Shown: positions 1 to 5,098 of the stretch, piece by piece
Position numbering within the stretch: the stretch's first letter is position 1
Layout of the letters: every line of letters starts with the position of its first letter
Source of the DNA: Clostridia bacterium
Lineage (GTDB): Bacteria > Bacillota > Clostridia > Christensenellales > CAG-314
Direction: 5' to 3'
NCBI GenBank assembly: GCA_017407305.1
Contig: JAFQWS010000003.1
Coordinates: 1 to 6,072 of the forward strand
Length of the DNA: 6,072 nt
Notes under the pieces: generated by a model
Databases searched by the model: none
Told to the model about the DNA's origin: nothing
Seen by the model: the letters and a program-made list of their open reading frames with translations, nothing else
Made by a program: the position numbers and the translations under genes

Positions 1-393
1 AAAAATAATTGCCAACAGGTACACGCCAAAAGAGATTTGACTTTGATAGGTCAAAGTTGTTCCTACGTCAAAGGGAACACCCAAAAACCAAAAAAAGGCA
101 ATCAAGCACCCACCCATCAAAAAGGTTGTCAAAAGGGCAAAAAGGCAAGTTTTGAGCAAGTTTTTTGCACCAAGTGGCAAACACATTGCAATCAAACTGA
201 ACGTTTTATATAAAAACAGCATTACGCCACCACCGACAAAAGGGGAAAATAAAGCAGTCAACGTGCCAACAACTGCGCCCAAAACCAACTGCCACCACCT
301 GAAATCCAGTTTTGTTATCTTTTTTGTCAAGAAAAGAATAACCAAGTCAAAAGTGACGTTGTCTATAATAACGTATTCTATGTAAACAACCAT
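1..393 (-). CDS. spoIIGA: SpoIIGA, sporulation sigma-E processing peptidase (N-terminal membrane domain, partial)
   Basis: Reading the minus strand from the ATG at 393 gives 131 codons, open to the window edge. The product starts MVVYIEYVIIDN and is very hydrophobic, with membrane segments at about residues 5-22, 33-52, 54-74 and 82-104 and a fifth beginning near 122. From memory of the family, SpoIIGA begins with M-x-x-Y-(L/I)-(D/E) and a conserved Asn. It also has a short basic loop before helix 2 (here KKITKLDFRWW, residues 24-34) and a TFLMGG stretch in helix 4, seen here at residues 90-95 as in the Bacillus protein. The C-terminal aspartic-protease domain, which cleaves pro-sigma-E in the mother cell, lies past the left edge. 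The start fits the family N-terminus, but the only purine-rich bases upstream (TGAG touching the ATG) make a poor ribosome site. A stop codon lies in frame about 24 nt upstream, so no longer start is likely. sigE is the expected next gene to the left but is not visible. Confidence 0.88.
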   Translation of the reverse strand, partial: MVVYIEYVIIDNVTFDLVILFLTKKITKLDFRWWQLVLGAVVGTLTALFSPFVGGGVMLFLYKTFSLIAMCLPLGAKNLLKTCLFALLTTFLMGGCLIAFFWFLGVPFDVGTTLTYQSQISFGVYLLAIIF

Positions 394-418
394 CTCAAAA
401 AGAATAATGCAAAGTTAA

Positions 419-429
419 TGTTTGAAACA
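419..429. repeat. 11-bp odd palindrome upstream of spoIIGA
   Basis: TGTTTGAAACA is a perfect 5-1-5 inverted repeat, 25 bp upstream of the spoIIGA start. It could be an operator. It does not match the Spo0A box (TGTCGAA) that I would expect upstream of spoIIGA, and in such AT-rich DNA it may be chance. Confidence 0.25.
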
Positions 430-441
430 AAGAAAATATGT

Positions 442-463
442 AAAAAAAAGCCAAGATTTGGCT
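442..463 (-). terminator. Second terminator-like hairpin, in the spoIIGA upstream region
   Basis: On the minus strand a 6-bp stem (AGCCAA/TTGGCT, 449-454 with 458-463, 3-nt loop) is followed directly by eight T (complement of 442-449). It sits about 40 nt past the main terminator at 502-533 and about 50 nt before the spoIIGA start. It may be a back-up terminator insulating spoIIGA from the upstream operon. If the spoIIGA promoter lies upstream of it, it could instead act as an attenuator. The stem is short, so strength is uncertain. Confidence 0.5.
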
Positions 464-501
464 GATATCTTTTAGGTGAAAGTTGGTTGATTTTTTGCAA
501 C

Positions 502-533
502 AAAAAAAGCAAGAATACAAATTCTTGCTTTTT
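502..533 (-). terminator. Intrinsic terminator of the phosphatase-mutase-HAD operon
   Basis: A 13-bp perfect stem (504-516 with 521-533, core AGCAAGAAT/ATTCTTGCT) closes a 4-nt loop. On the minus strand it runs into a T tract (complement of 502-508). It starts 12 nt past the HAD gene stop codon, the classic position for a Rho-independent terminator. The opposite end is also T-rich, so it could work in both directions, but no plus-strand gene arrives here. Confidence 0.85.
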
Positions 534-545
534 GGCGTGTAAAAG

Positions 546-1358
546 TTAATTTTTTAACAAGTTGATAAGTTGGGCAACGTTTTCAAAAACAAAGGTGGGT
601 TTTGTGGGATAGTTTTCAATATCTGCCAAGGTGGCTTCGCCCGACAAAAAACATATCGTTTCAATGCCCGCATTTGCTCCACATTGAATATCTGTATAAA
701 GCCTGTCTCCCAAAAGTACCGCATCAGACGGCTCAAATCCAAACTTTTGCAAGGCAAACTGCACCATATCTTTTTCCGGTTTGCCAACGTAGGTGGGTTT
801 TTTGCCCGTTGCAGTTGTCAACATTTGACAAAAACTGCCACAATCGGGGACGAAACCAAATTTGATTGGACAAACCAAGTCGCAGTTGGTGGCAACAAAA
901 GGTACGTCTTTTGTGGTAAGCAACCAACTTGCATCAACAAGTTTTTGATAGGTAAGTTGCGTGTCGTAACCCACCAAAAGAATTTCGGCTTCTTTTGGCT
1001 GGACAAGGCAAATTCCACCCTCTTTTAGTTGTGCCAACAAAGAGTCGGTGCCAACACAATACACCTTTTTTTGAGGGTGGTTGGCTTTGAGATAGGCAAT
1101 TGTTGCATCCGTTGAGGTATAAAAGTCACTTTCTTGACAATTTATGCCCATATTTTTGAGTTTTGCAACGTAGTCGCCCACCGATTTGGACGAGTTGTTG
1201 GTAACAAACACGCCCTTTCCCTTTTGATTGGCATAAGCAACAATTTCTTTTGCACCGTCAAAAAGGGTGTCGCCGTTGTATAACGTTCCGTCTTGGTCAA
1301 ACAAAAATAACTTTTTGTCTTTTAGACGGGTACAATCTTTTTTTAGATAATCTTTCAT
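546..1358 (-). CDS. HAD-IIA family hydrolase (NagD/phosphoglycolate-phosphatase-like)
   Basis: A 270-residue cytosolic sugar- or small-metabolite phosphatase of the HAD superfamily. All four HAD motifs are visible. Motif I is FDQDGT, with nucleophile Asp21 and acid/base Asp23. Motif II is VTNNSSKS (Thr53). The motif III lysine is Lys193 in YVGKPEKD. Motif IV is LLGDRLYTD, with metal-binding Asp218 and Asp223. The motif II-III spacing and the ATNCD segment (156-160) in a C2-type cap are typical of subclass IIA (NagD, AraL, PGP, PNPase types). Length is normal for the family (about 250-270). The ATG follows the mutase stop codon after only 3 nt, with no clear Shine-Dalgarno site, so translation is probably coupled. 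It is the last gene of the operon. The substrate cannot be read from sequence. nagB elsewhere in the window makes a NagD label tempting, but the two genes are in separate transcription units, so no symbol is given. Confidence 0.9.
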   Translation of the reverse strand: MKDYLKKDCTRLKDKKLFLFDQDGTLYNGDTLFDGAKEIVAYANQKGKGVFVTNNSSKSVGDYVAKLKNMGINCQESDFYTSTDATIAYLKANHPQKKVYCVGTDSLLAQLKEGGICLVQPKEAEILLVGYDTQLTYQKLVDASWLLTTKDVPFVATNCDLVCPIKFGFVPDCGSFCQMLTTATGKKPTYVGKPEKDMVQFALQKFGFEPSDAVLLGDRLYTDIQCGANAGIETICFLSGEATLADIENYPTKPTFVFENVAQLINLLKN

Positions 1359-1361
1359 TTT

Positions 1362-2993
1362 TTAGCCCAACAAAACCTTTGTCATTGCTTTTTTCAATTC
1401 TTCTATCTTGTTGGCGCAAAATTCTCTGTCGCCCACTGCTGTAAGATATACTTTGACAAGGGGTTCGGTACCGCTGGGACGTACCATAACCTTGGCTTTG
1501 TTCAAATAGTAACTTAAAACGTCGGCTTTGGGGATGTCCAATTCCGTTTGTGTAAGGTAGTCGATACATTTGACAACTTTGTTGTCGCCAATTTGTGTCA
1601 AAGGACGTTCTCTCAAACCTGCCAAAAGGGTTTGCATTTTGGCAAAGCCTGTTGCACCTTCAAATGCAAAAGAAATGGTTTCGTGATGGTAGTAGCCATA
1701 TTGGTCGTAAAGTTGGTTCATACGATCCACTAAACTCAAACCTTGTTGCAAATAGTATTGCACCATTTGGCAAATGAGATAGCAAGTGCCAACACCATCT
1801 TTGTCTCTAAATGCAGGGGTTGCCAAATAGCCATAACTTTCTTCGTAACCCAATGCAAATTCATCTTGACGGCCGTCTTTTTCCAAAAAGGCAATTTGTT
1901 CGCCAATATATTTGAAACCTGTCAAAATTTCTTTGACACCACTGCCATAGTGTTTGGCAATTTCCATTGCAATATCGCTGGAAACGATTGTTTTGTAAAT
2001 CATATTTGTTTTTCCTTGACGTTTTGACAAGACAAAGTCTGCCAACAATGCGCCCATTTCGTTGCCGGAAATGCAAACGTATTCGCCATTGTGCAAAACT
2101 GCAACACCAACACGGTCGCAATCGGGGTCGGTTGCCAAAACGATGGGTGCGTTGATTTTTTGTGCCAATTTCAAGCCAAGTTGCAACGTTTCGCGTTTTT
2201 CGGGGTTGGGATAGGGACACGTGGGGAAATTGCCGTCGGGAAGTGCTTGTTCGGGAACAATGGTAACTTGTGCGCCATATTTTTCCAAAACGTAAGGCAC
2301 AACTTTGTAACCTGCACCATTTAAAGGAGAGTACACAACGGAAAGTCCACGAATTGATTGCATGTTGAGTTTGTACACTTCTTCCAAATATTCGGCGTGA
2401 CAATCAATGGTTTTGATAAGTCCCGACTCCACTGCTTGTTGATAGTCGGCGTGTTGTACGTTGAATTGGTCAATGGTGTTGATTTCGTCTGCATATACGC
2501 TGGCAGAATAGTCTGTACATTGATAGCCTGTGCTTTCGTACACTTTGTATCCATTGTAAATGGCAGGGTTGTGACTTGCAGTAATCATAACGCCCACGTC
2601 ACAATGAAGTTTTCTTACCGCATAGGACAAAAATGATACGGGCATGACGTCTGTTGAAATGTAAACGGTAATTCCGTGTTGAGCAAAAACCGTTGCTGCA
2701 CGTTGAGCAAACACGTCCGATTTGATACGACTGTCAAAGTTGATGGCAACACTCTTTTGTCCGTTTCTGTCCATAACACGTGCAATGCCTTCGGTGGCTT
2801 TGTCAACCGTGTAAACGTTGAGACAGTTGCTTCCTGCACCCAAAATGCCACGAAGTCCTGCCGTGCCAAAGGATAAATCTTTGAAAAATGCGTTTTCAAT
2901 TTGTTCGGCATTCATGCCTTTGAGTTCAGCCAAAAGTTCGCTGTCTGTCACTCTTTCCAACCATTGTTGGTGTTTTTGTTGTGCAATTGTCAT
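1362..2993 (-). CDS. pgcA: Alpha-D-phosphohexomutase (phosphoglucomutase/phosphomannomutase)
   Basis: A 543-residue mutase that interconverts hexose 1-phosphate and 6-phosphate, most likely glucose, through a phosphoserine intermediate and a bisphosphate. Motifs appear in the family order. Near the N-terminus is the phosphate-contact stretch FGTAGLRG (42-49). The catalytic loop is TASHNP (138-143) with phosphorylated Ser140. The Mg2+ loop is DPDCDR (289-294) with Asp289, Asp291 and Asp293. The sugar-specificity loop is GYEESYGY (382-389). The C-terminal phosphate clamp is RPSGTEP (505-511). The length and the GYEES form fit the PgcA/YhxB branch, slightly shorter than the roughly 570-580 residues usual there; phosphomannomutase or phosphopentomutase activity cannot be excluded. 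An AGGAGAGG Shine-Dalgarno site 7-8 nt upstream fixes the start. It is the middle gene of a three-gene operon, 25 nt after the PTP-like gene and 3 nt before the HAD gene. Glucose-1-phosphate made here would supply UDP-glucose, wall polymers or glycogen. Confidence 0.93.
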   Translation of the reverse strand: MTIAQQKHQQWLERVTDSELLAELKGMNAEQIENAFFKDLSFGTAGLRGILGAGSNCLNVYTVDKATEGIARVMDRNGQKSVAINFDSRIKSDVFAQRAATVFAQHGITVYISTDVMPVSFLSYAVRKLHCDVGVMITASHNPAIYNGYKVYESTGYQCTDYSASVYADEINTIDQFNVQHADYQQAVESGLIKTIDCHAEYLEEVYKLNMQSIRGLSVVYSPLNGAGYKVVPYVLEKYGAQVTIVPEQALPDGNFPTCPYPNPEKRETLQLGLKLAQKINAPIVLATDPDCDRVGVAVLHNGEYVCISGNEMGALLADFVLSKRQGKTNMIYKTIVSSDIAMEIAKHYGSGVKEILTGFKYIGEQIAFLEKDGRQDEFALGYEESYGYLATPAFRDKDGVGTCYLICQMVQYYLQQGLSLVDRMNQLYDQYGYYHHETISFAFEGATGFAKMQTLLAGLRERPLTQIGDNKVVKCIDYLTQTELDIPKADVLSYYLNKAKVMVRPSGTEPLVKVYLTAVGDREFCANKIEELKKAMTKVLLG

Positions 2994-3000
2994 AATAAAT

Positions 3001-3009
3001 CCCTCTCCT
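3001..3009 (-). promoter_or_regulatory. Strong Shine-Dalgarno site of the phosphohexomutase gene
   Basis: The minus strand reads AGGAGAGGG, ending 7 nt before the ATG at 2993. It is a near-complete anti-16S match in the short gap after the PTP-like gene. It supports independent, efficient initiation of the mutase, in contrast to the HAD gene that follows. Confidence 0.85.
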
Positions 3010-3018
3010 AAAAAGTAT

Positions 3019-3825
3019 TTATACTAAATATTTTTGCTTTAATTTTGCCACGTCATCTTCCGTCAAACCAATTGCTTGATGCAAATAGTTCATAATGGTG
3101 CCATAGTTTTCCTTTATCCACGTCGTTGCATGCAACAAACGTTTGAGCGAAGGTTGTGCAAAATCTCGAGAAAACTCGGCTTGTGACTTGTCTATAAAGC
3201 GCACTGCTCTCAAAACTTTTATCAACAAAAGCATGCGCTTTGTTTCTTTGGACGCATCAATGAGATAGTCTTGCAAAATGGTCTCTTCGTCCACACCAAG
3301 TGCAGTGTAAATGAGCATGGTTGCAATGCCCGTTCGGTCACGTCCGTGTGAACAAAAATACACCGACGCTCCCTCTTCCTTTTCCAACAAAACGTCAAAC
3401 ATCTTTTTGAAACCTTTTTGCGCTTCAACGTCGGAAACGATTTCAAAATAAGTTTGATACATATACTCTTGCTCGGACATACCACTTTGAAAAAGAGCCT
3501 TCATCTTTTTTGCACCGGAAACGTTGTCATCGGTAATGCCAATGAGTGCGTTTTTGATGATGGGAATATGCACCAACGGAACGTCCGAAAGATATTTTGA
3601 AACAGGATGATGCTCCCTTTCGCCAAAGGTGCGCAAATCAATGAGAGTTGTTATGCCACAATTCCTTTTGAACTTTTTGGAAGATTTTTTGGTGAGTTTT
3701 CTCAATGCTCCACTTCTGAAAATCTTGCCAAAAGCAACAGTTTTGCCGTCCATTGTGGCAACACCACCCAAATCTCGCGTGTTTTTGCAACCTTTTAGGT
3801 TGACTTGTCTTACGTTTTCTTGCAT
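3019..3825 (-). CDS. PTP-like tyrosine/serine phosphatase (Y_phosphatase3 family)
   Basis: A 268-residue cysteine phosphatase resembling the bacterial PF13350-type family (LipA/PtpB-like enzymes acting on phosphoproteins, phosphoinositides or other phosphoesters). The order of motifs matches. An N-terminal substrate-loop motif NTRDLGG (15-21) is followed by FRSGAL (36-41) and DLRTFGERE (63-71). The active loop is CSHGRDRTG with Cys158 and Arg164 (C-x5-R), and the family C-terminal helix pair is YGTIMNYL...GLTEDDVAKL. No signal peptide or membrane segment is visible, so it is probably cytosolic. The residue before the catalytic Cys is Phe157 where most PTPs have His. I chose the ATG at 3825 over one 11 codons upstream (3858). 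The former has GAGGA just ahead of it and puts the conserved N-terminus at the usual distance; the latter has only a weak site and lies almost at the predicted transcription start. It is the first gene of the operon with the mutase and HAD phosphatase. Confidence 0.85.
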   Translation of the reverse strand: MQENVRQVNLKGCKNTRDLGGVATMDGKTVAFGKIFRSGALRKLTKKSSKKFKRNCGITTLIDLRTFGEREHHPVSKYLSDVPLVHIPIIKNALIGITDDNVSGAKKMKALFQSGMSEQEYMYQTYFEIVSDVEAQKGFKKMFDVLLEKEEGASVYFCSHGRDRTGIATMLIYTALGVDEETILQDYLIDASKETKRMLLLIKVLRAVRFIDKSQAEFSRDFAQPSLKRLLHATTWIKENYGTIMNYLHQAIGLTEDDVAKLKQKYLV

Positions 3826-3829
3826 ATTT

Positions 3830-3834
3830 TCCTC
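3830..3834 (-). promoter_or_regulatory. Shine-Dalgarno site deciding the PTP-like gene start
   Basis: The minus strand reads CGAGGAAAATATG, placing GAGGA about 4-5 nt before the ATG at 3825. The alternative in-frame ATG at 3858 is preceded only by GGATAG. The stronger site favours the shorter, 268-residue product. Confidence 0.6.
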
Positions 3835-3871
3835 GTTGAGTTTACTTACAAACCACATAACTATCCATTTT

Positions 3872-3900
3872 AGTATATGATAAACTATTTTTGAACAAAA
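3872..3900 (-). promoter_or_regulatory. Candidate promoter of the phosphatase-mutase-HAD operon
   Basis: A good -10 hexamer, TATACT (3872-3877 on the minus strand), would start transcription near 3865 and give a leader of about 40 nt to the ATG at 3825. The -35 is poor: TTTTGT at 17-nt spacing (3895-3900) or TTGTTC at 15 nt. Support is only positional plus the -10. Confidence 0.35.
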
Positions 3901-3954
3901 ATCAATACTCTTTTAAAAAATGGCAGTAAAAATGGCATTTTTTTAACAATTTTT

Positions 3955-3989
3955 AAAAGAAAAAGAAGCAAAATTTGCTTCTTTTTTTT
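3955..3989 (-). terminator. Intrinsic terminator downstream of nagB, probably bidirectional
   Basis: An 11-bp perfect stem (3961-3971 with 3975-3985, core AGAAGCAA/TTGCTTCT) closes a 3-nt loop. The minus-strand side continues as TTTTTCTTTT, and the plus-strand side ends in eight T (3982-3989). It is about 225 nt past the nagB stop, so it may be the final stop for nagB transcripts and insulates the next operon. It is the clearest hairpin in this gap. Confidence 0.65.
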
Positions 3990-4142
3990 ATGGGAAAATT
4001 GGGAATTTTGGCTAACTTTTGCGACAATTTTATCTAGAAAAATTTATCCTCTTTTTGAGACAAATTTTTAAAAAATATTGCAAATTTCACTGCTTTTTTG
4101 AGTAAATTGACGTATTTAAAAAAAGGGACGTTGTGTAAACGT

Positions 4143-4174
4143 AAAAATGCAAACAGTGAAAATTTTGCATTTTT
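4143..4174 (-). terminator. Weak terminator-like hairpin just after nagB
   Basis: AAAAATGCAAA (4143-4153) pairs with TTTGCATTTTT (4164-4174) across a 10-nt loop, and the minus-strand arm ends in T5. It lies about 40 nt past the nagB stop, where a terminator is expected. The stem has only two G-C pairs, so it is weak; the hairpin at 3961-3985 may do most of the work. Confidence 0.4.
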
Positions 4175-4213
4175 TAGCTAAATTTTGCCTATATTTTGTA
4201 AATTTTGCCAATT

Positions 4214-4954
4214 TTACTCTTTTAGGTAGTCGGGCAAAAGACTTGCCGATTGGCTGTCCAACAAAATTGTTGCATCAGGGTGCAACTGCACCACCGAGCA
4301 AGGCAAATGAGGGTGACAAGCGCCCAAAATCATGTCTTTTACCACCTCGGCTTTGTGCCGTCCACAAGCCAAAACAAGCAGACGTTTTGCCGTCATAAGT
4401 TCCGTTATGCCCATGGTAATTGCCTTGGTGGGAACATGGTTGACGGAAGTGAAAAAGCGGGAATTTGCCTCAATTGTCGACTTGGAAAGGCACACCACGT
4501 GCGTCTTTGAGCCCAAAGGAGTGTATGGTTCGTTGAAACCGATATGGCCGTTTTGACCAAGCCCCACAATTTGCAAATCGCGTGGGTGATATGCCAAAAA
4601 TTCTTTGTATCTTTTGCACTCTTCAAGTAAATTTTTTGCAATGCCCGAAGGAATTTCCACATTGTCAAAGTTGACGTCCACGTGGTCAAAAAGATGTTTT
4701 CGCATAAAATAGGCGTAACTTTGAGGATGATTTTTGTCCAGTCCAACGTATTCGTCAATGTTGCAACAAAATGCATTTTTAAAGGAAATTTCCCCTTTTT
4801 GGTATTTTTCCACCAACTTTTCGTATATGGCAATGGGTGTGGAACCTGTGGCAAAGCCCAAAACTGCGTTTGGCTTGTTTTTTACCACTTGACACACAAC
4901 GTTTGCCCCAATTTCGCCAAATTGTTGACTGTCTTTTGCAATTATCAGTTGCAT
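4214..4954 (-). CDS. nagB: Glucosamine-6-phosphate deaminase
   Basis: A 246-residue cytosolic enzyme converting glucosamine-6-phosphate to fructose-6-phosphate and ammonia, the entry of amino sugars into glycolysis. It shows the phosphate-binding loop GFATGSTP (33-40) and the catalytic NIDEYVGL (65-72, Asp67 equivalent to E. coli Asp72). It also shows LGQNGHIGFNEP (132-143), with His137 and Glu142 matching E. coli His143 and Glu148, and TMGI (180-183). The position of E. coli Asp141 is Asn135, which as I recall is normal in the short Gram-positive NagB group such as B. subtilis (about 240 residues), so it is not a defect. The short C-terminus lacks the allosteric extension of the roughly 266-residue enterobacterial enzyme. 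The ATG at 4954 follows GGAGAAG at 7-nt spacing. It lies between the tuf terminator and its own hairpins, so it is probably monocistronic. nagA is not in the window. Confidence 0.96.
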   Translation of the reverse strand: MQLIIAKDSQQFGEIGANVVCQVVKNKPNAVLGFATGSTPIAIYEKLVEKYQKGEISFKNAFCCNIDEYVGLDKNHPQSYAYFMRKHLFDHVDVNFDNVEIPSGIAKNLLEECKRYKEFLAYHPRDLQIVGLGQNGHIGFNEPYTPLGSKTHVVCLSKSTIEANSRFFTSVNHVPTKAITMGITELMTAKRLLVLACGRHKAEVVKDMILGACHPHLPCSVVQLHPDATILLDSQSASLLPDYLKE

Positions 4955-4978
4955 TTGTCTTCTCCATAATTAAATTTG

Positions 4979-4990
4979 TGAGCAATCACT
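4979..4990. repeat. Short inverted repeat in the nagB leader
   Basis: GTGAGCAATCAC is a 4-bp inverted repeat (GTGA/TCAC) around GCAA, about 25 nt upstream of the nagB start and downstream of its probable promoter. It could be a repressor site or a small RNA hairpin. It is too short to be sure, and its 4-nt centre does not fit a CRP-type site, which needs 6. Confidence 0.25.
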
Positions 4991-5017
4991 TTTTTAATAT
5001 ATGAAAAGACCATATTA

Positions 5018-5046
5018 TTTGTATAAGTATCTAGAAATTTTGACAA
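5018..5046 (-). promoter_or_regulatory. Candidate sigma-A-type promoter of nagB
   Basis: On the minus strand TTGTCA (5041-5046, 5/6 match to the -35) is separated by 17 nt from TACAAA (5018-5023, 4/6 match to the -10). Transcription would begin near 5011, giving a leader of about 55 nt. The -35 begins at the end of the tuf terminator T tract, so the two elements are packed together. A second AT-rich stretch, TATATT near 4998, is another possible -10. Confidence 0.4.
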
Positions 5047-5078
5047 AAAAAAGACACAAGCAAGTGCTTGTGTCTTTT
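5045..5078 (-). terminator. Intrinsic terminator of tuf
   Basis: A 13-bp perfect stem (5049-5061 with 5066-5078, core GACACAAGC/GCTTGTGTC) closes the 4-nt loop AAGT on the plus strand. On the minus strand it is followed by a run of eight T (complement of 5045-5052). It begins about 20 nt past the tuf stop codon. It is the strongest hairpin in the window, as expected for a highly expressed gene. Confidence 0.92.
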
Positions 5079-5098
5079 GGGTTGTTACAAAATTGTAA

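Larger units (their letters stand above)
3826..4213. other. 388-bp AT-rich gap between the PTP-like gene and nagB, no gene seen
   Basis: No credible coding frame, tRNA or structured RNA is visible. It holds the candidate operon promoter (3872-3900) and a direct repeat AAAAATGGCA at 3916-3925 and 3928-3937. It also holds a terminator hairpin (3961-3989), an AT-rich inverted repeat AAAATT-GGG-AATTTT (3995-4009) and a weak hairpin just after nagB (4143-4174). The rest (about 4010-4140) is A/T runs with nothing I can assign. Confidence 0.6.

Noticed and set aside
152..385. Plus-strand 77-codon open frame at the left end
   Set aside because: It lies antisense to the SpoIIGA membrane domain. Its translation is low-complexity Lys/Thr/Pro with no family match, and there is no ribosome site.
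570..1028. Plus-strand 152-codon open frame
   Set aside because: It is the antisense shadow of the HAD-IIA gene, whose four catalytic motifs show that the minus strand is coding.
1861..2403. Minus-strand 180-codon open frame inside pgcA
   Set aside because: It is an out-of-frame shadow rich in Arg, Cys and Trp. The overlapping frame carries all the mutase motifs.
3842..3868. Eight-residue open frame ahead of the PTP-like gene (possible leader peptide)
   Set aside because: It begins almost at the predicted transcription start, has no ribosome site or regulatory codon run and no attenuator hairpin after it.
3916..3937. Tandem AAAAATGGCA repeat as a possible CRISPR or iteron start
   Set aside because: There are only two copies, 2 nt apart, in AT-rich DNA, with no further copies nearby.
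3995..4009. AAAATT-GGG-AATTTT inverted repeat as a further terminator
   Set aside because: The stem contains no G-C pair and no proper T tract follows on either strand.
4147..4398. Plus-strand 83-codon open frame starting in the nagB 3' spacer
   Set aside because: It runs antisense into nagB, starts within a hairpin, has no ribosome site and its product has no recognisable motif.
4523..4560. NagB Asn135 in place of the E. coli catalytic-site Asp141
   Set aside because: The short Gram-positive NagB proteins carry Asn-Gly-His at this point, so this is the normal form of that group and not a lost active site.
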